Origin: Chitinophagaceae bacterium
Lineage (GTDB): Bacteria > Bacteroidota > Bacteroidia > Chitinophagales > Chitinophagaceae
Direction of reading: 5' to 3'
DNA length: 64,000 nt
NCBI GenBank assembly: GCA_947454155.1
Contig: CANGIT010000015.1
Span: 1 to 64,000, forward strand
Shown here: positions 41,815-50,971 of the stretch, in pieces
Layout: every line of letters starts with the position of its first letter
Position numbering within the stretch: position 1 is the stretch's first letter
The notes under the pieces: generated by a model
The model's database searches: none
What the model was told of the DNA's origin: nothing
The model's input: the letters and a program-made list of their open reading frames with translations, nothing else
Position numbers and translations under genes: made by a program

Positions 41815-44466
41815 TTACACATTAGTTGGCTCTTCTCCCGATTCGGATTCATTGGCATCTGATTCGGTCTGATCAGTTGCATCATTGGTTTCCTCATTGG
41901 TTGAATCCTCGTTTGAAACTATTTCCAAACCTTCGGGATTTTCTTCGTTTTCGATTTCTTCCTCCATTTCTGCCAAACTGGTGATGGCGGCAATTTCATC
42001 GCCTTCGTCAACCCTGATCAGTTTCACCCCTTGTGTGGCTCTTCCGAGTTCGCTGATTTTTTTCACGCTCATTCTGATGGTGATACCACTTACGCAAGTA
42101 ATCATCAGATCTTCTTGTTCGGTTACTGCCAGCAACCCAACCAAACCACCGGTTTTGTCGGTAACGTTGATGGTTTTTACCCCTTTACCGCCACGGTTGG
42201 TAATTCTGTAATTGGCTTCGCCCGATTCGGCGTCATCCAAAGGCGTACGTTTGCCGTATCCTTTTTCACTGACCACCAAAATAGTTTTCGATTTATCTTC
42301 TTTATTCACACAAGCCATTCCCACCACGGCATCATTTTTTTCATCCACTTCGATACCGAATACGCCAATACCGCCACGACCGGTGCTTCTTACCGCATTT
42401 TCATGGAATCTGATAGCGCGACCGCTTCTTACCGCCATGATGATTTCTGAGTTACCGTCGGTCATTTCAGCGGCCAACAGCTGATCACCTTCAAGAATGT
42501 TGATGGCATTGATACCCGTTTGACGTGGACGACTGAAGTCTTTCAGGTCTGTTTTTTTGATGATCCCTTTTTTGGTACAAAGAACGATATAATGGTTGTT
42601 GACAAATTCCTCATCTTCGAGGTTTTTGATATCGATGATGGCTCTCACCTTGTCATCCGGAGCAATTTGTACCATGTTTTGAATAGCTCTTCCTTTGCTG
42701 GTTTTGTCACCTTCGGGAATCTGGTAAACTTTCAACCAGTAGCAACGTCCTTTTTCGGTGAAGAACATCAGTGTATGGTGAGTGGACGCCACGAACAAAT
42801 GTTCGATATAATCTTCCTGGCGTGTGCTGCTGCCTTTGGCGCCGCGTCCGCCGCGTTTCTGCTGACGATATTCGCTGGCTGAAGTACGTTTGATATAGCC
42901 ATGATGTGAGATGGTTACCACCACATCTTCTTCTTCAATCAGATCGAGCATATCGATTTCATCATCAGCAAATACGATTTCTGATTTGCGGTTGTCGCCG
43001 AACTTGGCTTTTACTTCCAGCAATTCGGTTTTGATGATGTCGAAACGGATGCTTTGATTGCCGAGGATTTCCAATAAGCGGTCGATCAGTCGCATAATTT
43101 CTGCATGTTCCTCACGGATCTTGTCGATTTCCATACCGGTCAGTCTTTGCAAACGCAGTTCCAGTACAGCTTTTGCCTGAATGTCGGTCATGCCGAAATT
43201 CGACTTCAGTCCTTCATGCGCCATTACCGGCGTGGCACTTTCACGAATCAGTTTGATAACGGCATCCAGATTGTCGAGTGCGATGATATACCCTTCGAGG
43301 ATATGTGCTCTTTCTCTTGCTTTTTTCAGTTCATACTCGGTTCTGCGCACCACCACTTCATGCCTGAAATCAACGAATTCTGCAATCAGGTGCTTGATAT
43401 TGAGGATTCTTGGGCGTCCTTTGACCAGCGCCACATTGTTGATTCCATAAGAAGTTTGCAATTCGGAATATTTGTACAGCTGGTTGATCACCACCTGTGC
43501 CACGGCATCGCGTTTCAGTTCGATAACGATACGCGTACCCTCTTTGTTGTTACTTTCATTATTGACATCACTGATGCCTTCAATCACTTTTTCGTTGATG
43601 AGCTCACCTATTTTTTGGGTTAAGGTATCGCGGTTAACCTGGTATGGAATTTCGGTGATGACAATTTTTTCTCTGCCTTTAGCATCCGACTCCACCGTGG
43701 TTTTACCTCTTAATACCACACGACCTCTGCCGGTGAACAAAGCCTGTTTTACGCCTTCATAGCCATAGATGATACCGCCTGTAGGAAAATCAGGTGCTTT
43801 CACATGTTTCACCAGGTCGTCCAATGAAATTTCGTTGTCTTCAATATAGGCAATACAACCATCCACCACTTCATTCAAATTATGAGGCATCATATTCGTG
43901 GCCATCCCTACAGCAATACCGCTGCTTCCGTTCAGCAAAAGCTGAGGAATACGTGTAGGCAGTACAGTAGGCTCCTGCAATGAATCGTCGAAGTTGTATT
44001 GAAAATCGACCGTTTCCTTGTCGATATCATCCATCATGGCTTCGGCAAATTTTTCCATGCGCACCTCGGTATAACGCATGGCCGCGGGAGGATCGCCATC
44101 CTGACTACCGAAGTTACCCTGTCCGTCTACCAGCTTATAACGCATCGCCCAATCCTGCGCCATACGCACCATGGTATCGTAAATGGATGCATCACCGTGA
44201 GGATGGTATTTACCCATCACCTCACCCACAATACGCGCCGATTTCTTATAAGGTTTATTACTGTTGTTACCCAATTCATTCATACCGTAAAGCACCCTTC
44301 TGTGCACTGGTTTCAGTCCGTCGCGCACATCCGGCAAAGCCCTTCCTACAATCACACTCATCGAATAATCGATGTAGGAGGTTTTCATCTGTTCTTCAAT
44401 ATTTACGGGAATGACTTTTCCTCTGTTGTTGGGGTTGCTACCCTCAAATTGTTCTGAATTTTCCAT
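41815..44466 (-). CDS. gyrA: DNA gyrase subunit A
   Basis: 883 residues. Active-site tyrosine Y132 in AAMRYTE; GyrA-box [11 protein letters not shown] in the C-terminal domain identifies gyrase, not topoisomerase IV. The QRDR reads [11 protein letters not shown] (90-100): Ala93 stands where E. coli has Ser83, Ser94 where it has Ala84, and Asp97 equals Asp87. The C-terminus carries a long acidic tail ([20 protein letters not shown] onward), common in gyrases. Monocistronic with its own terminator. Confidence 0.98.
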   Translation of the reverse strand: MENSEQFEGSNPNNRGKVIPVNIEEQMKTSYIDYSMSVIVGRALPDVRDGLKPVHRRVLYGMNELGNNSNKPYKKSARIVGEVMGKYHPHGDASIYDTMVRMAQDWAMRYKLVDGQGNFGSQDGDPPAAMRYTEVRMEKFAEAMMDDIDKETVDFQYNFDDSLQEPTVLPTRIPQLLLNGSSGIAVGMATNMMPHNLNEVVDGCIAYIEDNEISLDDLVKHVKAPDFPTGGIIYGYEGVKQALFTGRGRVVLRGKTTVESDAKGREKIVITEIPYQVNRDTLTQKIGELINEKVIEGISDVNNESNNKEGTRIVIELKRDAVAQVVINQLYKYSELQTSYGINNVALVKGRPRILNIKHLIAEFVDFRHEVVVRRTEYELKKARERAHILEGYIIALDNLDAVIKLIRESATPVMAHEGLKSNFGMTDIQAKAVLELRLQRLTGMEIDKIREEHAEIMRLIDRLLEILGNQSIRFDIIKTELLEVKAKFGDNRKSEIVFADDEIDMLDLIEEEDVVVTISHHGYIKRTSASEYRQQKRGGRGAKGSSTRQEDYIEHLFVASTHHTLMFFTEKGRCYWLKVYQIPEGDKTSKGRAIQNMVQIAPDDKVRAIIDIKNLEDEEFVNNHYIVLCTKKGIIKKTDLKDFSRPRQTGINAINILEGDQLLAAEMTDGNSEIIMAVRSGRAIRFHENAVRSTGRGGIGVFGIEVDEKNDAVVGMACVNKEDKSKTILVVSEKGYGKRTPLDDAESGEANYRITNRGGKGVKTINVTDKTGGLVGLLAVTEQEDLMITCVSGITIRMSVKKISELGRATQGVKLIRVDEGDEIAAITSLAEMEEEIENEENPEGLEIVSNEDSTNEETNDATDQTESDANESESGEEPTNV

Positions 44467-44482
44467 ATACTTTTATAGTCCG

Positions 44483-44490
44483 CAAATCTA
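44483..44490 (-). promoter_or_regulatory. Possible gyrA -7 element TAGATTTG
   Basis: Minus strand TAGATTTG 16 bases before the gyrA ATG, matching TAnnTTTG. No clear -33 element. Confidence 0.4.
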
Positions 44491-44605
44491 AGCTTTTGAG
44501 GCCTGATTACCGCAGTTTTCAGGCTTTATCGTCAGTTAGTTTTTTCACAAATTGAAAGGATTTTGTGGACAACTAATTTTCGTCAATTTCAGGCGGTGGT
44601 GCCTG

Positions 44606-44613
44606 TAATTTTG
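44606..44613 (+). promoter_or_regulatory. Possible -7 element TAATTTTG of saccharopine dehydrogenase-like gene
   Basis: Matches TAnnTTTG 63 bases before the start at 44677. No TTTG at the proper -33 spacing. Confidence 0.4.
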
Positions 44614-44676
44614 GCGATACCAACCCAACCCTCTAACTTGCCGATTCTCTAATTTTTGAGGCTGAAAAATCTTGTC

Positions 44677-46122
44677 ATGATGAAGAAAATACTGTTGTTT
44701 GGCGCCGGAAAATCGGCTACTGTGCTTATCGATTATCTGATCAATGAGGCTGCCAATGAAAACTGGCAAGTGATCATTGCCGATGCCAACCTTGATCTGA
44801 TCACTTTAAAGACCGGCCATCATCCGGCTACCCAGGCTGTGGAGCTGGACATACAAGATGCAGAGAAAAGAAAAATGCTGATTGCCCAATCGGATCTGGT
44901 GATTTCAATGATGCCTCCTGCTTTGCATATCCTCATCGCGCATGATTGCTTACAATTGAACCGTTCTTTACTTACCGCCTCTTATGTAGACGAAGCCATC
45001 CAGGCATTGCATGAAGAGGCAAAACAAAAAGGATTGTTGTTTCTCTGTGAAATGGGACTTGATCCAGGCATCGATCACATGAGCGCCATGAAAATCATCG
45101 ACCACATCAAAGTAAATGGTGGTAACATCTCTTCCTTCAAAAGTCATTGCGGCGGACTTGTTGCACCTGAGAGTGATGACAATCCATGGCACTATAAAAT
45201 CAGTTGGAACCCACGCAATGTAGTTCTCGCCGGCAAGGCCGGTGCCATTTTTCTGGAAAACGGATCTACAGTTCAGTTGGAATATGCACAGCTTTTCTCC
45301 AACAATCCTGTGGTGGATATTTCACAGGACGAGCATTTTTCTCTCAGTTACTACCCTAATAGAAATTCATTGCCTTACATCGACCTCTACAACTTACAAG
45401 GCATCCGCACCTTTGTCCGCACCACTTTACGCTATCCCAATTTCATGAAGGGCTGGCATCATCTGATCGAACTTAAGCTGACAGACGAAACACCCGCTTA
45501 TGAAACCGATGGTCTTTCGCTTAGCGATTTTTTCAAAATCCATCTCAAGCGTCATCAACTCACCCAATGGGTAGACGATAAAATAAGCAGTGATTTATCG
45601 GAAACCAGAAATCAATTGGCCGGACTGGAAAAACAGCTTGAGCACAACCCGGCTTCATTAGATCCCGCAACACTCCAGCAAGCCTCTTCGCTGATTCAAT
45701 TCAAAGTCAACGAAGCACAACAGCTGGTAGAAAGACTGATTTATCTGGGCTTACAAGACCATGAAACGCTGATCAACAAAGGCTTTTGCAGCGCCGCTGA
45801 TGTGTTGCAATTCATATTAGAAAAGAAACTGGTATTGCAACCTTCCGACAAGGATATGATTGTGATGCTTCACGAGTTTGAATACCTGCTGAATGGCGAA
45901 AAACACACATTGAACAGTTCACTGGTGGTAAAAGGAAAAGACCATCTGCATACAGCCATGGCTAAAACAGTGGGATTACCTTTAGGCATCGCTGCCAAGA
46001 AAATGCTGAATGGCGAAATCACCGCCACAGGCGTTAAGATTCCTACCACCAAGGACATTTACGACCCCGTGCTTGCAGCATTGGAAAATTTTGGTATCAA
46101 ATTTCAAGAAACCCTCCGCTGA
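44677..46122 (+). CDS. Saccharopine dehydrogenase family protein
   Basis: About 481 residues. N-terminal Rossmann fold KKILLFGAGKSATVLIDYL with the NAD(P) glycine loop, then the saccharopine dehydrogenase C-terminal domain (CEMGLDPGIDHMSAMKIID; SHCGGLVAPESDDNPWHYKISWNPRNVVLAG). Resembles the LYS9-type saccharopine reductase of lysine metabolism; the exact reaction in this organism is uncertain. Start is one of two adjacent ATGs at 44677/44680. Its stop abuts the stop of the convergent DUF6029-like gene with no gap. Confidence 0.9.
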   Translation: MMKKILLFGAGKSATVLIDYLINEAANENWQVIIADANLDLITLKTGHHPATQAVELDIQDAEKRKMLIAQSDLVISMMPPALHILIAHDCLQLNRSLLTASYVDEAIQALHEEAKQKGLLFLCEMGLDPGIDHMSAMKIIDHIKVNGGNISSFKSHCGGLVAPESDDNPWHYKISWNPRNVVLAGKAGAIFLENGSTVQLEYAQLFSNNPVVDISQDEHFSLSYYPNRNSLPYIDLYNLQGIRTFVRTTLRYPNFMKGWHHLIELKLTDETPAYETDGLSLSDFFKIHLKRHQLTQWVDDKISSDLSETRNQLAGLEKQLEHNPASLDPATLQQASSLIQFKVNEAQQLVERLIYLGLQDHETLINKGFCSAADVLQFILEKKLVLQPSDKDMIVMLHEFEYLLNGEKHTLNSSLVVKGKDHLHTAMAKTVGLPLGIAAKKMLNGEITATGVKIPTTKDIYDPVLAALENFGIKFQETLR

Positions 46123-47727
46123 TCAATTGGCGAAACTGGTGGTGAGCGTAGCGGTGAATCCATATGATGCCGGAACAAATCGGCATACACCGCCTACACA
46201 AAATAATCCGGCACGCTGGCGACCGAAGCCCAGACTGAAGCGTGTGGCATTCTTGGTATAGCTGGCACCCAGGTTGTAATAATGAACTTTGGTAACATCG
46301 TAATTGTACAAATCGCTTGCATAAAAAGCTATTGGGGATGAAAAGGAAAATTCCGTCAATGCAGAAGCCCAATTGCCATTGTCTTGCTTTGTAGCTAAAT
46401 GTTCCAGTTTTACTCTGACAGATTTTTTAGGTGCAAATTTGTACAAAGCCCCTACTGCCACCACATGGGCAATCACGCTTTGGTTTGCGGCCGACTGCAG
46501 TACAGCAGCATTGTAAAAAATGTTTTGAAATGCCAAAGTGGTTTCGAGTTTTTTACTCCACTTTTTCTTGATCTCAATATTGGCATCGCTGAAATATTTT
46601 TTCTTGCCAATGGTAAAAATATCGAAGCTATCGGCCAATGACTGATAGATGGAGAAATTGGCGGCGATTTTGGTTCCGTATTTTCCTCCCAAGGCCGACC
46701 CCGATTTGAATGTATAATAAACATCCGACTGCAATCCTGTTTCACCTTTCACCTGAGCACCATAAACATAAATATTGCTGGTGAGGTAATCGTGTTGCTT
46801 GGTAAGCGCAGGTACAAAATTCAAAGGCGCTACTGAAGCAAACTCGCCTTCTCTTTCGGCTTTGAACAACATGTTGGTCAGGGCTCTCAGCGTTACTGTA
46901 GCCCCGAAATTATTTTTGGTAAAAGTTGAATTGATCTGCAGTGCTTTTCCTTTTTCAAAGCTTTGATTGTTGAGCAACATCGGATCCGCACCTTTTTGCA
47001 CATACTCGCCATTCAGATTGAAATCTCCCGCCGAAAAATCAAACCTGCCCGCATAGGCGTTGACGGTAGCCGGGAAATTATCGACAGCACCGGTGTATTC
47101 CTGATAGCGTCCCACATAACTGCCGCCAATTGACAACTCGGGTGTGTTGTCTTTGACTTTGATGCCGAACAGTTGATTGACATTGATATCCGCATCCAGA
47201 CCGCGCGTCATCGAATTGGAGTATTCCATCAGTTTTCGGGTGCGGCCATAAATCACTTTCAGCTTCATGAATTTTGTAGGTTCCACATTTACATTGAAGC
47301 CTTCGAGGGCGTTATTGATTCCAATCTGACGATTTTCGTAAGAACGGAAAATCAGTCCATTGCCAAATTGCTCGTAAAAATCTCCCACCTGAACAGAGAA
47401 ACGATTGTCGGTATATTTGAAATATTTGTTGATGATTTTGGTTTGATTGTTGACGGGCAGCGGAAAATAACCCAATATCGCCGGCAGATAACTTTCCATC
47501 TGCATCCCTGCAGAGAATTTACCATAATTGTAATCGAGCTTCAAAAAACCATTTGAACCGAATCTGTCCTGAGGCAATACCGCTCCTATTTCATCATCCT
47601 TCATGTATTGCTGCGTATAATTTTCGTAACTGCCGTTGAAATGTCCTTTGAGATACTGTCCGATGGATTGAGAAAAGGTATTCATTGAAACCAGCACGAA
47701 TGCTGATGTGGCGACTATAAATTTCAT
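46123..47727 (-). CDS. DUF6029-like outer-membrane protein
   Basis: 534 residues: signal peptide (1-19, ending NTFS) and a beta-rich sequence with alternating aromatic residues typical of an outer-membrane barrel. Conserved segments QIGINNALEGFNVNVEP and FGNGLIFRSYENRQ match the bacteroidetal family DUF6029 as I know it. Function unknown. Located beside TlpA and Omp28-type genes, with which it probably forms a functional group. Preceded by two 7-base repeats close to its start codon. Confidence 0.78.
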   Translation of the reverse strand: MKFIVATSAFVLVSMNTFSQSIGQYLKGHFNGSYENYTQQYMKDDEIGAVLPQDRFGSNGFLKLDYNYGKFSAGMQMESYLPAILGYFPLPVNNQTKIINKYFKYTDNRFSVQVGDFYEQFGNGLIFRSYENRQIGINNALEGFNVNVEPTKFMKLKVIYGRTRKLMEYSNSMTRGLDADINVNQLFGIKVKDNTPELSIGGSYVGRYQEYTGAVDNFPATVNAYAGRFDFSAGDFNLNGEYVQKGADPMLLNNQSFEKGKALQINSTFTKNNFGATVTLRALTNMLFKAEREGEFASVAPLNFVPALTKQHDYLTSNIYVYGAQVKGETGLQSDVYYTFKSGSALGGKYGTKIAANFSIYQSLADSFDIFTIGKKKYFSDANIEIKKKWSKKLETTLAFQNIFYNAAVLQSAANQSVIAHVVAVGALYKFAPKKSVRVKLEHLATKQDNGNWASALTEFSFSSPIAFYASDLYNYDVTKVHYYNLGASYTKNATRFSLGFGRQRAGLFCVGGVCRFVPASYGFTATLTTSFAN

Positions 47728-47732
47728 TATTG

Positions 47733-47746
47733 ATACTTTATACTTT
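47733..47746 (-). repeat. Two heptamers ATACTTT before DUF6029-like start
   Basis: Two perfect tandem copies (AAAGTAT in the gene sense), ending six bases before the ATG at 47725-47727. Short, but it follows the same layout as the long heptamer arrays before pgi and the GNAT gene. Confidence 0.6.
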
Positions 47747-47783
47747 GTGATTGAGATGCGTTTTCAAAACATTCAAAGCGAAT

Positions 47784-47815
47784 ACACTTGTGAACATGAA
47801 AACAAGTGAACTTGT
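47784..47815 (-). repeat. Degenerate 8-base array after TlpA stop
   Basis: Four octamers in register, minus sense ACAAGTTC, ACTTGTTT, TCATGTTC, ACAAGTGT, beginning five bases after the TAA stop of the TlpA-like gene. Different unit from the GATTTGAT family. Confidence 0.65.
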
Positions 47816-47820
47816 AAACC

Positions 47821-48312
47821 TTACAAACCCTTTATCGTTTCAAACAGATTATCTTCCTCACCTGCAATATAACCGGTGTGGCGATAGGCGATTTTTCCAT
47901 CTTTCAAAATCAGCACATGTGGTACGTCGGTGATGTTCAAGGCTCTTTTCAGTTCGCTGTTGTTGTCCATCAGTACTTCAAATTTCCAGCCCTTGCCTTT
48001 GATGAATGGCTTTACTCTGCTGGCCGTGCGGGCGTCGTCGATGGCTACCCCTATGAATTTAAATGGACGAATGGCTTGTTTTTCTTCCAATTCGTCGTTG
48101 ATGTTTTCGAGTTCAGTTACGCAAGGAATGCACCAGGTGGCCCAAAATGATACTACAATCATGGTGTCTTTGCTGGAAAAGGCCATTTCTGCAAAATCGT
48201 AAACCTTACCGGAAACAGCTTTCAATTTGACGGAGGGAAAATTTTCTTGTGCTTGGGAAGTGTACATGATGAAATTGAACATCATCACTAGAAAAAAGAA
48301 TTTGCTTTTCAT
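47821..48312 (-). CDS. TlpA family thiol-disulfide oxidoreductase
   Basis: 163 residues: signal peptide (1-21, ending SQAQ), thioredoxin fold with active site WCIPC (C61, C64) in VSFWATWCIPCVTEL and cis-Pro in DVPHVLIL. Periplasmic disulfide reductase, used in Bacteroidota for cytochrome c maturation or for reducing exported proteins. Upstream of the DUF6029-like gene on the same strand, 93 bases apart, and divergent from an Omp28-type gene that also has a CxxC site. Confidence 0.92.
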   Translation of the reverse strand: MKSKFFFLVMMFNFIMYTSQAQENFPSVKLKAVSGKVYDFAEMAFSSKDTMIVVSFWATWCIPCVTELENINDELEEKQAIRPFKFIGVAIDDARTASRVKPFIKGKGWKFEVLMDNNSELKRALNITDVPHVLILKDGKIAYRHTGYIAGEEDNLFETIKGL

Positions 48313-48492
48313 TCGTTGCGATTAGATAAATGTTTCGTCCAAGATTTCGTCAGCTTTTTGTCACGTTCATCCAATACATATAGCCGAAGATTGCCTGGTT
48401 TGATTTTTGTGCTAATTACCGATTTTTTTTGAGACGCTGACCTTTTTCTCTCTTTATTTCCTATTTTCACCTACCTAAATCAAAAAAATAAA

Positions 48493-49599
48493 ATGAAAAA
48501 ATTATTGATCCTGAGTTCAGTTTTTGTGGCAGGAATGCTTTCTTTTTCATCCTGTAAGAAAGGTTCTCCAAAAGTGGATACCACTGCCGGAGACACGCTG
48601 CACATCACACTTTCCAGAAGCTCTGTTGAATACAACAACTTCGATTATGTTGCCATCACTGTTAAAAACAACGCAGGTGAAGATGTTACGGCCAATTGCA
48701 CATTGTTGCAAAATAATACAGTAGCCATCAGCAGTAAATTTGTACCTACCGGCATCGGCACCTTTACCATTTCTGCTCAGCGCTCATCAATGGCTTCAGA
48801 AACTAAAACCTTGACGGTTGTTGCCAAATCTCCTTCTCCTTTCACTCAAAAAATTCTGGTGGAAGATTGTACAGGCGCATGGTGCGGCTATTGCCCGAGA
48901 GTGGCTTATCAACTGGAACAATACAAAGCTACTCACCCCAACTGCATCAGCACCACGGTTCATGGCGGCGGTGGTACAGACCCCTATAAATTTCAGTATT
49001 ACACAACATTCAATAGCCATTACGCTGTAGGTGGCTATCCTACCGCTATTCTGAACAGAAAAAAACAAACCAGTGGTGGTTACGATTGGAGCGAAGATAA
49101 TGCAGACCTGGATGCAGCTTTGAGAAACTGGGCTCCTTTGGGATTGGCTATCTCCAGCTCGGTGAGTGGCAACAATGTTACTGGTAATGTGAAAGTGAAA
49201 TTCAATGTTACTACCGACAAGTCGATGAAAGTGGTGATTGCTTTGGTGGAAAACGGATTGGTTTATGCTCAAACCAACTATTACTCACCTGCCGGCGGTG
49301 CTACTCCTTACTTGTATGGCGGCTTAGATCCTATACCCAACTTTGTACACAACGGTGTGTTGAGAAAAACCGCTACTGATCTTTTCGGTGATGCCATTAA
49401 CGTAAGCGCACAAACGAAAGACAATATCCTGGATATTCCATTCAACCTCACATTAACAGGAAACACTGCCAGCGGAACATTTACTGCATTACCTGCCAAT
49501 TGCGCGATTGTGGCCTTTGTACAGGATGGATCAGGATTGGAAAAAGGTGTATACAATGTTCAATATGCTCCTTTGGGCAGCACAGTAAACTTCGACTAA
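48493..49599 (+). CDS. Omp28-related lipoprotein with thioredoxin-like domain
   Basis: 368 residues; lipobox ends at Cys21 (MLSFSSCKKG). An Ig-like domain (about 35-112) precedes the Omp28 domain with ILVEDCTGAWCGYCPRVAYQ, containing CGYC (C131-C134), and HYAVGGYPTAILNRK with a cis-Pro. It is therefore a thioredoxin-fold protein at the outer membrane or surface. Divergent from the TlpA-like gene; a clear terminator follows. Confidence 0.88.
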   Translation: MKKLLILSSVFVAGMLSFSSCKKGSPKVDTTAGDTLHITLSRSSVEYNNFDYVAITVKNNAGEDVTANCTLLQNNTVAISSKFVPTGIGTFTISAQRSSMASETKTLTVVAKSPSPFTQKILVEDCTGAWCGYCPRVAYQLEQYKATHPNCISTTVHGGGGTDPYKFQYYTTFNSHYAVGGYPTAILNRKKQTSGGYDWSEDNADLDAALRNWAPLGLAISSSVSGNNVTGNVKVKFNVTTDKSMKVVIALVENGLVYAQTNYYSPAGGATPYLYGGLDPIPNFVHNGVLRKTATDLFGDAINVSAQTKDNILDIPFNLTLTGNTASGTFTALPANCAIVAFVQDGSGLEKGVYNVQYAPLGSTVNFD

Positions 49600-49627
49600 A
49601 CATTAGCAAAACAACCCACAATAAAAG

Positions 49628-49656
49628 GAGTCGGATTTTTTCCGGCTCTTTTTTTT
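49628..49656 (+). terminator. Terminator of Omp28-type gene
   Basis: Stem GAGTCGGA/TCCGGCTC (one G-U pair) at 49628-49635 and 49641-49648, loop of five T, then an eight-T run. The run overlaps the last bases of the convergent sirtuin gene. Confidence 0.88.
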
Positions 49657-50344
49657 ACAGATAAGACTGTAAGTGCTTGACCAGCTCTTTCATGCCATGG
49701 GTGGCAGGCTTCTCTATAGCCACACAATTTCTTACTGTTCTTATCTCCGGTATGTTTTTGTCGATGACAAACTTGGGCACATTATCTTTCACGTAATCCA
49801 ATAGCCCTGCAGCAGGATACACTTGCAGCGAAGTACCGATGACCACAAAAATATCTGCAGTTGAAATCAGGGCTGCAGCCAATTCAATCATGGGAACGGG
49901 CTCTTCGAACCAAACAATATGCGGACGTAATTGTCCACCATCCTCTGCCAACTGTCCCACCTGTATATCATCTTTGATATCAAAAATCTTGTTTTCATCC
50001 TTCACACTCCTCATTTTGAAAATCTCTCCATGTAAATGCAGCACAAATGAAGAACCTCCTCTTTCGTGCAGGTCATCGATGTTTTGTGTGACAATAGAAA
50101 CCTTGAAATCGTTTTCGAGTGCGGCGATTGTTTGATGCGCCTCGTTAGGCATGGCATGTGCCACATCGCGTCGGCGCATGTTGTAAAAATCCAGCACCAG
50201 TTGTGGATTCTTCTGAAATGCCCTGGGCGTGGCTACTTCATGTATATCGTAACCATTCCACAAACCATCGGCATCTCTGAAGGTTTTCAATCCGCTCTCT
50301 GCAGAAATGCCGGCACCGGTAAGAAAGACAAGATGTTTCTTCAT
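49655..50344 (-). CDS. Sir2 family NAD-dependent deacylase lacking zinc cysteines
   Basis: 229 residues. NAD site GAGIS (10-14) and FRDADGLW (22-29), TQNIDDLH (86-93), catalytic H105 in HLHGEIF, GTSL 170-173. Y54 and R57 (FYNMRR) are the acidic-acyl-specificity residues of class III/SIRT5-like enzymes, suggesting desuccinylase activity. The four zinc-binding cysteines of normal sirtuins are absent: the protein has one Cys only. Start chosen at ATG 50342-50344, since MKKHLVFLTGAGIS is family-typical; the frame extends eight codons further. Confidence 0.9.
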   Translation of the reverse strand: MKKHLVFLTGAGISAESGLKTFRDADGLWNGYDIHEVATPRAFQKNPQLVLDFYNMRRRDVAHAMPNEAHQTIAALENDFKVSIVTQNIDDLHERGGSSFVLHLHGEIFKMRSVKDENKIFDIKDDIQVGQLAEDGGQLRPHIVWFEEPVPMIELAAALISTADIFVVIGTSLQVYPAAGLLDYVKDNVPKFVIDKNIPEIRTVRNCVAIEKPATHGMKELVKHLQSYL

Positions 50345-50412
50345 TTGCTGTATGAATTGAAAATGCAAGTATAAGAAGTGGAAGAGATGTATTCAAAAAG
50401 GCATAAATAAAA

Positions 50413-50826
50413 TTATTGCTTCTCTCCTGCGAGCTCCATTACAGTGGCCCATTCTTCGGGCTTTACCGTTTGCACCGACAAGCGCCCCAGTCTGACCAAA
50501 TCCATCTGCGCCAATCTTTTCTCGGTTTTTACCATGGCCAAGGTCACCGGCTTTTTTAATTTTTTCACGGGCTTCAAATCCACCACCACCCATGCTTCTT
50601 CATCTGTGGTAGGATCCTGATAATGTTCTTTCACCACTTTGGCAATGCCCACAATCTCCACACCTTCGTTGCTGTGGTAGAAAAGCACGAGATCGCCTTT
50701 TTTCATCGCTTTGAGATTGTTTCTTGCACCATAATTGCGCACGCCATCCCAGAAAGTCTGCTTATCAGCCACAAACTGATCCCAACTGTATTTGAAAGGT
50801 TCTGATTTTACCAGCCAGTAGTTCAT
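50413..50826 (-). CDS. EVE domain protein
   Basis: 137 residues covering a single EVE (PUA-like) domain: NYWLVKSEPFKYSWDQF, WDGVRNYGARNNLKAMKKGDLVLFYHS and VVDLKPVKKLKKPVTL. The fold binds modified nucleobases in DNA or RNA (thymocyte nuclear protein 1 family). It stands alone, without a restriction or modification partner. A degenerate 8-base array lies just upstream of its start. Confidence 0.92.
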   Translation of the reverse strand: MNYWLVKSEPFKYSWDQFVADKQTFWDGVRNYGARNNLKAMKKGDLVLFYHSNEGVEIVGIAKVVKEHYQDPTTDEEAWVVVDLKPVKKLKKPVTLAMVKTEKRLAQMDLVRLGRLSVQTVKPEEWATVMELAGEKQ

Positions 50827-50837
50827 AATAGTAAAGA

Positions 50838-50877
50838 GGGTTTACAGGTTTTAGGGTTCTCGGGTTTACAAGTTTCT
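50838..50877 (-). repeat. Degenerate 8-base array upstream of EVE gene
   Basis: Plus-strand octamers GGGTTTAC, AGGTTTTA, GGGTTCTC, GGGTTTAC, AAGTTTCT, starting 11 bases before the EVE start codon. Here the pre-start array has period eight, unlike the period-seven arrays before pgi and the GNAT gene. Confidence 0.65.
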
Positions 50878-50936
50878 ATATTTTAATAAAACAAACACAA
50901 TGGAAAATTATCAACTTAGCACAACCCTCTTGCATC

Positions 50937-50968
50937 TCCAAATCATCAAATCATCAAATTACCAAATC
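50937..50968 (-). repeat. 8-base array after LutA-like stop
   Basis: Minus sense: GATTTGGT, AATTTGAT, GATTTGAT, GATTTGGA, starting three bases after the TAG stop of the LutA-like gene. Same unit family as at 15716, 23151 and 30868. Confidence 0.9.
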
Positions 50969-50971
50969 AAC

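Noticed and set aside
43105..43623. 172-codon open frame antisense to gyrA
   Set aside because: One of several long frames opposite gyrA caused by its codon usage; no domain.
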